Shown: piece by piece, positions 1 to 7,336 of the stretch
Layout: each line of letters starts with the position of its first letter
Numbering within the stretch: the first letter of the stretch is position 1
From: an uncultured Collinsella sp.
GTDB lineage: Bacteria > Actinomycetota > Coriobacteriia > Coriobacteriales > Coriobacteriaceae
NCBI GenBank assembly: GCA_900544995.1
Contig: UQXC01000032.1
Coordinates: forward strand, 1-23,502
Direction of reading: 5' to 3'
Length of the DNA stretch: 23,502 nucleotides
Made by a program: the position numbers and the translations under genes
The notes under the pieces: generated by a model
Seen by the model: only the letters and a program-made list of their open reading frames with translations
Database searches by the model: none
What the model was told of the DNA's origin: nothing

Positions 1-543
1 TTGAGCACCACCGTGGCCCGCCGCGCGGCCCGAAAACCGGCAGCCGCAGTAATTCTGCCGATACATACCCAGCTCGCGCGAGCGACGCGTCGCCTCGGGG
101 TAATACGGGCGGAAATCGCGAATTACTGGGGTGAGCCCATGTGCCGCCGCCAAGCGCTCCAACACATCATTGCAGGTTTCGAACAACTGATACGGCGAGA
201 CGGCGAGCGTCGTGCCCACAAACTCAAACCCGCGCTCCTGGGCCACACGGCACGCCTCGGCCAGACGCAGGGCATAGCACGCGCGACAGCGACGGGCTCG
301 GTCGGCGCCCAGCGGTGCCACGCCGGTCTCCCAGCGATCGCGGTCCTCCCCTGCCTCGATGAGCTCGATGTCGCCATCGGCACACCACCGGCGCAGCTCG
401 TCCAAGCGGCGCTGCCATTCATCGCGCGGTTGAATATTGGGGTTGGTCCAGCAAATCGTGGGCTCAAACCCCTCCTCGCGCAGCAGGCGAACCGGCTCAA
501 GCGAGCATGGTGCACAGCACGCATGCAGCAGCAACGGCTTCAT
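1..543 (-). CDS. queH: Epoxyqueuosine reductase QueH (DUF208), C-terminus cut by window edge
   Basis: QueH catalyses the last step of queuosine tRNA modification, reducing epoxyqueuosine to queuosine; it is the non-cobalamin alternative to QueG. The reading frame is open from an ATG at 543 to the window edge (181 codons). Visible signatures are the N-terminal HACCAPC motif (Cys9, Cys10, Cys13), a CRAC pair (Cys86, Cys89) and NYCGC (Cys166, Cys168), the cysteine pattern of this iron-sulfur family. The central TTLAVSPYQ segment (111-119) is also typical. A GAGGAG ribosome-binding site lies 7 bases before the ATG and next to the stop codon of the upstream gene, only 10 bases away, so the two genes are probably co-transcribed and translationally coupled. 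The last residues before the edge still fit the family; only the extreme C-terminus is missing. Confidence 0.88.
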   Translation of the reverse strand, partial: MKPLLLHACCAPCSLEPVRLLREEGFEPTICWTNPNIQPRDEWQRRLDELRRWCADGDIELIEAGEDRDRWETGVAPLGADRARRCRACYALRLAEACRVAQERGFEFVGTTLAVSPYQLFETCNDVLERLAAAHGLTPVIRDFRPYYPEATRRSRELGMYRQNYCGCRFSGRAAGHGGAQ

Positions 544-553
544 CGACATCTCC

Positions 554-1120
554 TCACCCAAAAAAGCGCACGCCAAAGGACGTATCCTCGCAGGCGACAA
601 TGCGGCGGTCGCGCAAAATGGTCCGCACGTAATACCAGTCGCCCACACAGCCTGACAAATGCAAGCCGGCCGCCAGATAGCACAGCAGCGGATAGCCCGA
701 AAACGCAAACCCCAGGGCAAACGCTGTCGTCACAACAACCGTCGGCGCCAGGCAAATCGCCATATACCGCCGGCGCGAATACACAATCCCCTCGGCGCAG
801 GCATAAATCATGCACGTCTCACGGTTCGCTCCAAAAGTCACGTGCGCACCCGCGGGCGCAAACAACTTAAAGAACGCTGCATGCACCAGCTCGTGCACGG
901 CAAATGACGCCGCAGAAACCGCAGCCAAGCCGACTATCCAGCCCACGACAGCCATCCAGCCGCCCGCGTCAGCCGCATCCAAGTCTGCAGGCCCGCCCAG
1001 CAGCATAAACACCGGCACCAGGCACACGGCAAACACGCCGACTACGACCATCCCCCACACGAAGCAAGCGTGCAGAAAATCCTCGTCCTCAAACGCATGT
1101 ATGTTGGAAATCTCATTCAT
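554..1120 (-). CDS. DUF3267-type membrane protein with HExxH zincin motif
   Basis: A 188-residue integral membrane protein with about four hydrophobic segments (near 18-41, 54-75, 117-140 and 143-160). Segment two runs into HELVH (76-80), the HExxH zinc-binding signature of putative membrane zincins grouped as DUF3267. A later RRRYMAICLAP stretch resembles the second conserved block of that family. Substrate and role are unknown; by analogy with site-2-type membrane peptidases it may process a membrane protein, which is inference only. It is the first gene of a leftward unit with queH. The ATG at 1120 is the first in-frame start after the intergenic region, but no strong ribosome-binding site precedes it. 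The functional link with queuosine synthesis is not obvious. Confidence 0.72.
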   Translation of the reverse strand: MNEISNIHAFEDEDFLHACFVWGMVVVGVFAVCLVPVFMLLGGPADLDAADAGGWMAVVGWIVGLAAVSAASFAVHELVHAAFFKLFAPAGAHVTFGANRETCMIYACAEGIVYSRRRYMAICLAPTVVVTTAFALGFAFSGYPLLCYLAAGLHLSGCVGDWYYVRTILRDRRIVACEDTSFGVRFFG

Positions 1121-1162
1121 AGCATCTTAGGATAGCGCCCCTGCCACGCACCCGCCCGCATG

Positions 1163-1171
1163 TGCGATAAT
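1163..1171 (+). promoter_or_regulatory. Extended -10 promoter candidate for metG-like gene
   Basis: The bases TGCGATAAT form an extended -10 (TGn plus GATAAT, five of six consensus bases) about 80 bases before the start codon. No convincing -35 is present, as expected for extended -10 promoters. The same 11 bases, TGTGCGATAAT, occur upstream of degV on the opposite strand (7055-7045), which supports the reading. Confidence 0.5.
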
Positions 1172-1252
1172 GTCGAACGATATGCACGAATTGACCACCG
1201 CGCCGCCGAGCCCCGCGCCCGGCCGCGCCCTCACCATATGCGAAGGAGTCCC

Positions 1253-3403
1253 ATGGCATCCAAATACTCCATGAACGACCGTCCCAGCTGGCCTCGCCGC
1301 GCCATCGTTACCGCCGGCGAGCCCTACGGCAACAAGGGCCTTCACTTTGGCCACGTTGGTGGCGTCTTTGTCCCGGCCGACTTCTTCGCCCGCTTCCTGC
1401 GCGACCGTCTGGGCCGCGAGAACGTCATCTTCACCTCGGGCACCGACTGCTACGGCTCGCCCATCATGGAGAGCTACCGTAAGCTCAAGGAGAACGAAGG
1501 CTACGGCAAGTCCATCGGCGAGTATGTCGAGTCCAATCACTCCCGCCAGGCCGCGACCCTCAACAACTACAACATCAGCTGCGATATCTACGGCGGCTCG
1601 GGCCTTGAGCCGGCTGCGCAGATTCACAACGAGGTGACCGCCGAGATTATCGAGCGCCTGCACGAGCAGGGCACCATCTCCAAGCGCTCCACGCTGCAGT
1701 TCTACGACGCCAAGGCCGGCACGTTCCTCAACGGCCGCCAGGTGATCGGCCGCTGCCCCATCCAGGGCTGCAAGTCCGAGAAGGCTTATGCCGACGAGTG
1801 CGACCTGGGTCACCAGTTTGAGCCCGAGGAGCTCATCGCGCCCAAAAGCCAGCTCACCGGCGAGGTGCCCGAGCTGCGCCCGGTAGACAACCTCTACTTC
1901 GACCTGCCGGCCTACCTCGACTTTATGAAGACCTATACCGCCAAGCTCGCCCAGAACCCGCAGGTTCGTTCCGTGGTCTCCAAGACTATGGAGGAGTGGC
2001 TGCTGCCGGCTCAGCTCTATATCCAGAACAAGTTCCGCGAGGCCTTCGATGCCGTCGAGGATCAGCTTCCCGAGCACACCGTGCTGGAGCCCGAGGGCAA
2101 CAAGAGCAGCTTTACCGTCACCTTCCCCAGCTGGAAGGAGCGCGACGACGCCCACGCGGTGCTCGCCAACGGCGGCGTGCGCTTCCGCAGCGGCAAGGCG
2201 CTCGTGCCCTTCCGCATCACCGGTAACATCGGCTGGGGCGTTCCGGTGCCCGAGGTCGATGGCGTCTCCGACGTCACCTGCTGGTGCTGGCCCGAGAGCC
2301 TGTGGGCGCCCATCAGCTATACGCGTACCGTGCTCGCGCGCGATGCCAAGGCCGCCGGCGTGACCGAGGGTGTCGCCGCCCAGGATGCCGCCCTCATGGG
2401 CGAGCCCGCTGCCGACTCCACGCAGGTCCCCGCGCCCACCTACCAGCACAGCTCGCTCGACTGGCGCGACTGGTGGTGCTCGGACGACGCACAGATCTAC
2501 CAGTTCATCGGTCAGGACAACATCTATTTCTACTGCATCGCTCAGACAGCCATGTGGGAGGCCCTGGGTTGGGACCTTACGCAGAGCACCGTCAGCGCCT
2601 GCTATCACCTGCTCTACATGGGCAAAAAAGCCAGCTCGTCCTCGCAGACGCCTCCCCCGCCGGCAGACGACCTGCTCAACCACTACACCTGCGAGCAGAT
2701 GCGCGCGCACTGGCTGTCGCTCGGCCTGTCCGAGAAGCCGGTAAGCTTTAGCCCCAAGGCATATGACACGCGCGTGACCGGCAAGGACAAGGACGGCAAC
2801 GAGGTGCGCGCCTGCGACGACAAGCGCGTTATCGACCCGGCCCTTAAGGAGAGCGCCCTTTTGACCGGCGTGTTCAACCGTCTGGCACGCAGCTGCTTCT
2901 ACGGCGTCGCCGTCAAGGAGGGCGACGAGAGCCCCTACCGCAACGGCTGCATCCCCGCTGGTGCCGCTTCTGACACCGTGGTCGAAGCCGCCCAGCAGGC
3001 AACCCTTGCCTTTGAGCAGGCCATGTACAAGTTCGAGACGCACCGCGCGCTTGCCGTGTGTGACGACTACCTGCGCGCCGCCAACAAGCGCTGGAGCGAC
3101 GCCTCCAAGGCCGCCAACAAGCTCGAGGGCGAGCCAGCAAACGCCGCCATGACGCAGGCCCTCGTCGACGCCTTTACCGAGCTGCGCGTGGCCACCGTCC
3201 TGATGCACGGCATCGTTCCGGCCGGCTGCGAGCTCATCTGCGAGTACTTCAACGTTGACCCGGTCGCCTTCTTTAGCTGGGATAACATCTTTGCCTCCAC
3301 GGACGAGTTCGTGGAGAGCCTGGGCGAGAAGCCCGGTGAGCACCGCGTGAAGCCGCTGCCCCCGCGCTTCGACTTCTTTAGCAAGCACGAGAGCCAGTAC
3401 TAA
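1253..3403 (+). CDS. metG: Methionyl-tRNA synthetase-like class I aminoacyl-tRNA synthetase
   Basis: Predicted to charge tRNA(Met). The chosen ATG (1253) has GAAGGAG 4 bases upstream; an in-frame ATG at 1238 lies before that site and is less likely. The product is 716 residues. Visible features are a HIGH-type HFGH (31-34), a zinc-knuckle insertion with Cys168, Cys173, Cys183 and His187 followed by an EELIAPKS/LTGEVPELR block that closely parallels E. coli MetG, and FIGQDNIYFY, matching the FIGKDIVYFH region of MetRS. The catalytic KMSKS loop is degenerate: K-K-A-S-S-S-S at 458-464, followed by a proline run. About 70 extra residues, including a lysine/aspartate-rich piece, sit between the zinc domain and the distal Rossmann half. 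There is no C-terminal Trbp111 tRNA-binding domain. It may be the housekeeping enzyme or a divergent paralogue; the window cannot decide. Confidence 0.82.
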   Translation: MASKYSMNDRPSWPRRAIVTAGEPYGNKGLHFGHVGGVFVPADFFARFLRDRLGRENVIFTSGTDCYGSPIMESYRKLKENEGYGKSIGEYVESNHSRQAATLNNYNISCDIYGGSGLEPAAQIHNEVTAEIIERLHEQGTISKRSTLQFYDAKAGTFLNGRQVIGRCPIQGCKSEKAYADECDLGHQFEPEELIAPKSQLTGEVPELRPVDNLYFDLPAYLDFMKTYTAKLAQNPQVRSVVSKTMEEWLLPAQLYIQNKFREAFDAVEDQLPEHTVLEPEGNKSSFTVTFPSWKERDDAHAVLANGGVRFRSGKALVPFRITGNIGWGVPVPEVDGVSDVTCWCWPESLWAPISYTRTVLARDAKAAGVTEGVAAQDAALMGEPAADSTQVPAPTYQHSSLDWRDWWCSDDAQIYQFIGQDNIYFYCIAQTAMWEALGWDLTQSTVSACYHLLYMGKKASSSSQTPPPPADDLLNHYTCEQMRAHWLSLGLSEKPVSFSPKAYDTRVTGKDKDGNEVRACDDKRVIDPALKESALLTGVFNRLARSCFYGVAVKEGDESPYRNGCIPAGAASDTVVEAAQQATLAFEQAMYKFETHRALAVCDDYLRAANKRWSDASKAANKLEGEPANAAMTQALVDAFTELRVATVLMHGIVPAGCELICEYFNVDPVAFFSWDNIFASTDEFVESLGEKPGEHRVKPLPPRFDFFSKHESQY

Positions 3404-3404
3404 A

Positions 3405-3424
3405 GCACGCCAGCAGCGGCGTGC
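3405..3424. other. Hairpin just after the metG-like stop codon
   Basis: GCACGCC and GGCGTGC form a perfect 7-bp stem with a 6-base loop two bases after the stop. No T-tract follows on either strand, so it is not a standard intrinsic terminator. It may mark a 3' end by processing or partly uncouple the downstream methyltransferase gene. Confidence 0.4.
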
Positions 3425-3462
3425 CCGGAAAGTAGTCAATTTGGAACGGGAAGGAAAGACGG

Positions 3463-4566
3463 ATGTCCAAGCCGCGTCGTCGTAAGCAGAAAAAGCAGGT
3501 TAAGCCCGAGCTCAAGCTTAGGCAGTTTGCCTCCACCGAGCTTTCCGACCAGCTTGCCGCCCTTCCCTGCGCCGCCGACCTGCCGTGCTTTATGGTCGAT
3601 ACGGTCGCCGGCGCCTATGCGCCCGCCGATGCCGAGCTCATGATCGAGGGCTTCGGCGCCGCGGTCACACGCCCGGTCACACTGCGCGCCAACACGCTCA
3701 AGGCAACCGCCGAGGACATCGCTGCGGCGCTCGATGCCGCTGGCATCGCCCACAACCCCGTCGCCTGGTACCCGGACGCCTTTATCCTGCCCGAGGCCCA
3801 GGTTTCCGATCTGTGGGATCTCGACATCTACCGCGACGGCAAGATCTATCTGCAGAGCCTGTCGTCCATGATGCCGCCGTTGGTCCTGGGCGCCCAGGCA
3901 GGCGAGGACATCCTGGACATGTGCGCAGCCCCTGGCGGCAAGACGACGCAGATCGCCGCCCTCACCCAGGGCCAGGCACACCTCACGGCCTGCGAGATGA
4001 GCATTCCCCGCGCCGAAAAGCTTGAGTCCAACCTCCACCGCCAAGGTGCCAAAAACGTGCCCGTCATGCGCATCGACGCACGCGAGCTCGACGAGTTCTT
4101 CCGCTTTGACCGCATCCTGCTCGACGCTCCCTGCACCGGCACGGGCACCGTCATCAGTGGCAACGAGAAAAGCCTGCGCGGCCTCACCGAGCAGTTGCTG
4201 AGCAAGTGCGCCCGCTCGCAGCGAGCACTTCTGGACCGCGCCATGGGTGCCCTCAAACCGGGCGGCACGCTCGTCTATTCGACCTGTTCGATCTTGCCGC
4301 AGGAAAACGAGGACGCCCTGCAAGAGGCCCTCGACAAGCATATGGACTGCGAGCTCATCCCCCTCGACGGCACGCCAAGCGAAAGTGAAGCACGACGCAC
4401 CCAGGAAGCTGGTGAGGAGCCGCGCATCGAGTCCAACGCTCTGACCGAAGCCATTGCCGCGGGTCAGGTATCGGCCATCGCCAACGGCCTGCCCGGCACG
4501 CTCACCATTCCGCCTAGCCGCGACTTTGAGGGCTTCTACATTGCCCTGATCCGAAAACGCAGCTAG
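3463..4566 (+). CDS. RsmB/NOP2-family RNA cytosine-C5 methyltransferase
   Basis: A SAM-dependent enzyme that methylates C5 of a cytosine in rRNA or tRNA. The 367-residue protein begins with a basic tail (KPRRRKQKKQ) suited to RNA contact. Family motifs are DMCAAPGGKT at 152-161 (SAM-binding motif I), DAPCTGTG at 221-228 with Cys224, and YSTCS at 272-276 with Cys275; the two cysteines are the release and nucleophile residues of this family. The ATG has GGAAGGA about 8 bases upstream. The C-terminus ends with the typical EGFYIALIRK strand, so the catalytic domain is complete. It lacks an obvious extra PUA domain. It follows the metG-like gene by 59 bases in the same direction, so both may belong to one translation-related unit. 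The exact target base cannot be inferred. Confidence 0.88.
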   Translation: MSKPRRRKQKKQVKPELKLRQFASTELSDQLAALPCAADLPCFMVDTVAGAYAPADAELMIEGFGAAVTRPVTLRANTLKATAEDIAAALDAAGIAHNPVAWYPDAFILPEAQVSDLWDLDIYRDGKIYLQSLSSMMPPLVLGAQAGEDILDMCAAPGGKTTQIAALTQGQAHLTACEMSIPRAEKLESNLHRQGAKNVPVMRIDARELDEFFRFDRILLDAPCTGTGTVISGNEKSLRGLTEQLLSKCARSQRALLDRAMGALKPGGTLVYSTCSILPQENEDALQEALDKHMDCELIPLDGTPSESEARRTQEAGEEPRIESNALTEAIAAGQVSAIANGLPGTLTIPPSRDFEGFYIALIRKRS

Positions 4567-4590
4567 CGCACGGATCCAAAACTCAACAAG

Positions 4591-4761
4591 CTATCTCTGT
4601 GCGCGTTTGCCCTGCTGGTCGCGATGCTGTTTAAGCATCGCGCGCTCCTTGCGTTCGGCCCTTTTACCCTTAATGGCCGTGACCACAAAGTAGATGACCG
4701 CGGCGGCAACGATTGCGGCCACACACAGGCCGATCGAGCCAAACATTGCTGTCAATTCCAT
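4591..4761 (-). CDS. Small single-pass membrane protein, 56 aa
   Basis: A short open frame in the 386-base gap between the methyltransferase and the next plus-strand gene. It starts at an ATG (4761) with AGAGAGGTG about 6 bases upstream and ends at TAG (4591). The product begins MELTAMFGSIG, has one hydrophobic helix (about residues 7-30, ending VIYFVVTAI) and a strongly basic C-terminal tail (GKRAERKERAMLKQHRDQQ) that should stay in the cytoplasm. I do not recognise a family. It is convergent with the methyltransferase gene. A possible -10 (TATCTT, minus strand 4800-4795) lies some 33 bases before the start. The codon usage and good ribosome-binding site argue for a real gene, but comparative evidence is missing. 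Confidence 0.62.
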   Translation of the reverse strand: MELTAMFGSIGLCVAAIVAAAVIYFVVTAIKGKRAERKERAMLKQHRDQQGKRAQR

Positions 4762-4937
4762 ACCGCGTCACCTCTCTTTTAAACGGGGCTTTCAAGATAG
4801 CACCTCGATACCCGCCACCACAGCTCCTTCACGTTCGCCGGCCCTTCGGTCTAACGGATGGCGCGGCGGGGAAAAATCAACTCGTCAAACGATTTAGCAT
4901 TCGCAATTCCGGCTGCATCGCGCCGGCCATCATCACA

Positions 4938-4943
4938 TAGAAT
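4938..4943 (+). promoter_or_regulatory. Possible -10 box, near-leaderless start
   Basis: TAGAAT lies 9 bases before the ATG at 4953, so a transcript from it would have almost no leader. The bases between them (CGAGCCTCC) hold no good Shine-Dalgarno sequence, which fits a leaderless mRNA. No clear -35 is seen. The rest of 4762-4937 contains only the putative upstream region of the small membrane protein gene. Confidence 0.35.
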
Positions 4944-4952
4944 CGAGCCTCC

Positions 4953-6044
4953 ATGGATACCCTCAACGATCTAAATGAGCGCGTCGACGCTTTTGTCGGC
5001 ACCAGCTCCTTCGACACGCCTGCCGCGGCAAACGACCAAGCTCCCATCGATGTACCCGCCGAGGTTCACGAGGACATCGTCGCCTCGGTCGATTTCTCCG
5101 AGGTCGAGCTCGCAGACGAGTTCACCGAGCCCCAGGTAGCCGTGACCCCCAACGGACTGCTCCCCATGGAGCCGCTGCCCATCGACGGGCGTTTGCGCAA
5201 GGCGGCCCTTCGCATGCCCGACGAGATCGAGGAGGCCAGCGGCTTTACGCTCTTCGGCCGACGCATCAAGTCGCTCATTTACACCACCGACGTCGCGGTT
5301 ATCCGCAACTCCAACGCCGATGCCGTCTTTGCGGTCTACCCTTTCACGCCGCAGCCCGCCATTACGCAAGCGCTGCTGACCGTCGCCGAGTGCCCGGTCT
5401 TTGTAGGCGTGGGCGGCGGAACTACGACCGGTAAGCGCTCCGTGCAGATGGCAGCCGTCTCCGAGATGCAGGGCGCGGCGGGCTGCGTGGTCAACTCCCC
5501 TGCTACTGCCGAGATGGTAGAGCACATCACCAACATCGCCGACATCCCCGTCATCGCCACGGTCGTTCGCTGCGACGACGATGCCCACGCCAAGGTGCGC
5601 GCCGGCGCCAAGATTCTCAACATCGCCGCCGGCAAGAACACGCCCCAGGTCCTACGCGAGCTGCGCGAGCACTATCCCAACCTGCCGCTCATCGCGCCGG
5701 GCGGCAAGACGCCAGAGAGCATCCGTGAAACCATCGCCGCCGGCGCCAACGCCATCATCTGGACGCCGCCTTCGGCCCAGCAGCTACAGACCGACATGAT
5801 GCAGCGTTATCGCAAGATGAAGGAAGACGCCACACCTGTCATCTCGCGCGACGACGTGCCCATTATCGACCAGGTCGCCGCCGCCGAGGTCAGCCAAGTC
5901 GAGAACATGAATCCCGACGTGCCGATTCCCGACGAAGTCATCGAGCGCGTCGCTTCGATCCACGAGCGCGTCGAGGAGCATCGCGCCAATCGCGGCCTCA
6001 AGCCGTCACTGCACGGCTTCTTCTTCCGCGGAAAGAAACGCTAG
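4953..6044 (+). CDS. TIM-barrel-like protein of unknown function
   Basis: A 363-residue soluble protein with no signal peptide. Residues 1-70 are acidic and probably disordered. From about 75 to 285 the pattern looks like a beta/alpha barrel of the phosphosugar-binding kind: VFVGVGGGTTTGKRS (149-163), IPVIATVVRC (198-207), GAKILNIAAGKN (218-229), LPLIAPGGKTPESIRE (244-259) and GANAIIWTPPS (264-274), with glycine-rich loops at strand ends that could bind phosphate. The C-terminus (286-363) is charged and helical and ends with a basic FRGKKR tail. Similar proteins are often annotated only as 'hydrolase'; I cannot assign a reaction. The gene stands alone, with its own intrinsic terminator, and probably has a near-leaderless start. 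Confidence 0.65.
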   Translation: MDTLNDLNERVDAFVGTSSFDTPAAANDQAPIDVPAEVHEDIVASVDFSEVELADEFTEPQVAVTPNGLLPMEPLPIDGRLRKAALRMPDEIEEASGFTLFGRRIKSLIYTTDVAVIRNSNADAVFAVYPFTPQPAITQALLTVAECPVFVGVGGGTTTGKRSVQMAAVSEMQGAAGCVVNSPATAEMVEHITNIADIPVIATVVRCDDDAHAKVRAGAKILNIAAGKNTPQVLRELREHYPNLPLIAPGGKTPESIRETIAAGANAIIWTPPSAQQLQTDMMQRYRKMKEDATPVISRDDVPIIDQVAAAEVSQVENMNPDVPIPDEVIERVASIHERVEEHRANRGLKPSLHGFFFRGKKR

Positions 6045-6056
6045 CCGCAACAGCAA

Positions 6057-6093
6057 GGCCCGCTCCACAAACGTGAGACGGGCCGTTTTCGTT
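6057..6093 (+). terminator. Intrinsic terminator after the TIM-barrel gene
   Basis: GGCCCG (6057-6062) pairs with CGGGCC (6079-6084), followed by GTTTTCGTTT. It lies 13 bases after the stop codon at 6044. The T-rich tail is on the plus strand, so it mainly serves the rightward gene. Confidence 0.7.
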
Positions 6094-6125
6094 TGAGCAA
6101 TCATGCAGCGACGTGATGGGGCAAA

Positions 6126-7016
6126 TTAATCCACGCGCTTGTCGCCCATAAAGAAGAGCGCCACCGTACCGGGTCCGGTATGCGAGCCAATCAGAGTACC
6201 GATGTCATTGATCTCGATCTTGCCTTTAAGCTGCGGAACCTGTTCCTCAATCAGCGCCGCGACCGCCTCGGCATCCTCGCGGCACGCCGACTGCGACATG
6301 ATGCACTTACCCGAATAATCCGCACCGTCCTGTACGTGTGCCATCATGGTCTTAGCCATCTCGGAAATCGCGCGCTTCTTAGTGCGAATCTTCTCACGCG
6401 GTGCCAGCTTACCGTCGCAATCGACCGTCATAAGCGGGCAAATCTTGAGCGCCGTGCCGATGATCGCGCTCGCGGCCGAAATGCGACCGCCGCGCAGGTA
6501 GCTCGACAGATCGGTCGAGAAGAACCAGTGGTGCAGGTTGAGTTTATGCTCCTCAATCCAAGCGGCCGTCTCGTCGAGTGAAGCCCCGCTATCGCGCACG
6601 TCGGCGGCATATTCCAGCAACAGACCAAAGCCCGAAGACGCCCCCAGCGAATCGATGACGCGCACCTTGCCGCCCTGGGGATAGCGATCCGCGAGCATCT
6701 GCGCCGCGACGCAGGCCGATCCATACGTGCCCGAAATACCCGACGACAACGTCAGGTGCAGCACGTCTTTGCCCTCGGCAACAAACGGCTCCCAAAACTC
6801 CTCGTACTCACCCACGCTCACCTGAGACGTCTTGGGCATGGCGCCCGCGGCAATCTGGGCAAAAAACTCGTCCGGCGTAATCGACTGATACAGATCGTCC
6901 GTATAGACAACATCGTCGATCTCGTAATGAAAATACGCGACAGGGATATTGCGCGACACAAAGAACTCACGGGTTCGATCGGCGGCGGATTCACAGGTCA
7001 GGACAAAATCACTCAT
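6126..7016 (-). CDS. DegV family fatty-acid-binding protein
   Basis: DegV (FakB-type) proteins bind a fatty acid and, in Firmicutes, present it to the FakA kinase for phosphorylation and entry into phospholipid synthesis. The 296-residue length is normal. Diagnostic stretches are MPKTSQVSVGEY (60-71), LTLSSGISGTYGSA (88-101), SYLRGGRIS with the conserved arginine-glycine turn, and a C-terminal GSHTGPGTVALFF. A longer frame begins at 7034, but AAGGAG lies 6 bases before the ATG at 7016 and would be inside the longer version, so 7016 is chosen. No fakA-like gene is visible nearby. The gene is divergent from fbp and has a good extended -10 at 7053-7045. Confidence 0.92.
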   Translation of the reverse strand: MSDFVLTCESAADRTREFFVSRNIPVAYFHYEIDDVVYTDDLYQSITPDEFFAQIAAGAMPKTSQVSVGEYEEFWEPFVAEGKDVLHLTLSSGISGTYGSACVAAQMLADRYPQGGKVRVIDSLGASSGFGLLLEYAADVRDSGASLDETAAWIEEHKLNLHHWFFSTDLSSYLRGGRISAASAIIGTALKICPLMTVDCDGKLAPREKIRTKKRAISEMAKTMMAHVQDGADYSGKCIMSQSACREDAEAVAALIEEQVPQLKGKIEINDIGTLIGSHTGPGTVALFFMGDKRVD

Positions 7017-7044
7017 CTGAGGCTCCTTACTCATTGCTGCGCAA

Positions 7045-7053
7045 ATTATCGCA
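7045..7053 (-). promoter_or_regulatory. Extended -10 promoter for degV
   Basis: On the minus strand TGCGATAAT lies about 30 bases before the degV ATG. It is part of TGTGCGATAAT, identical to the sequence upstream of the metG-like gene. No -35 consensus is seen at the usual spacing. Confidence 0.5.
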
Positions 7054-7081
7054 CAGTGAGCCTACATGCGGTACATATGTC

Positions 7082-7112
7082 CACTATTTACCAAATCGAA
7101 CCAAAAATAGTG
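7082..7112. repeat. Inverted repeat in the degV-fbp intergenic region
   Basis: CACTATTT (7082-7089) and AAATAGTG (7105-7112) are perfect 8-base inverted arms with 15 bases between them. They lie upstream of the degV promoter in a 320-base divergent region (7017-7336) that is clearly more AT-rich than the genes. The heptamer TTTACCA occurs four times in this region (7087, 7119, 7217 and 7310). Regulator unknown. Confidence 0.45.
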
Positions 7113-7279
7113 AACATCTTTACCACCATCGTCTCCACCGACCCCACGCATAAATATCTGAGAAAACACCCTCTGTCGTCTCCACCCAACCGACACATCT
7201 ACCTTCACTAAATCGATTTACCAAACCGTTCAGTCGACAATTCAGCCGCTGGCGCAAAATCGAAACAAAAGCGGCGCAT

Positions 7280-7309
7280 ACTGATAAACGTTTGACGCTG
7301 TTTATCAGT
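7280..7309. promoter_or_regulatory. Palindromic operator candidate upstream of fbp
   Basis: ACTGATAAAC (7280-7289) and GTTTATCAGT (7300-7309) are perfect 10-base inverted arms spaced by 10 bases, with centres about two helical turns apart, the geometry of a dimeric repressor site. It ends 27 bases before the fbp start. A possible -10 (CATACT, 7278-7283) overlaps the left arm, so a bound protein would block initiation. TTT follows the right arm, so a weak attenuator is an alternative. Confidence 0.5.
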
Positions 7310-7336
7310 TTTACCAGCCCCATCGGAAGGTGTTTC

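Noticed and set aside
1127..3439. 770-codon minus-strand frame opposite the metG-like gene
   Set aside because: Low-complexity, Leu/Val/Gly-rich translation, complementary to a clearly coding gene; a shadow of codon bias.
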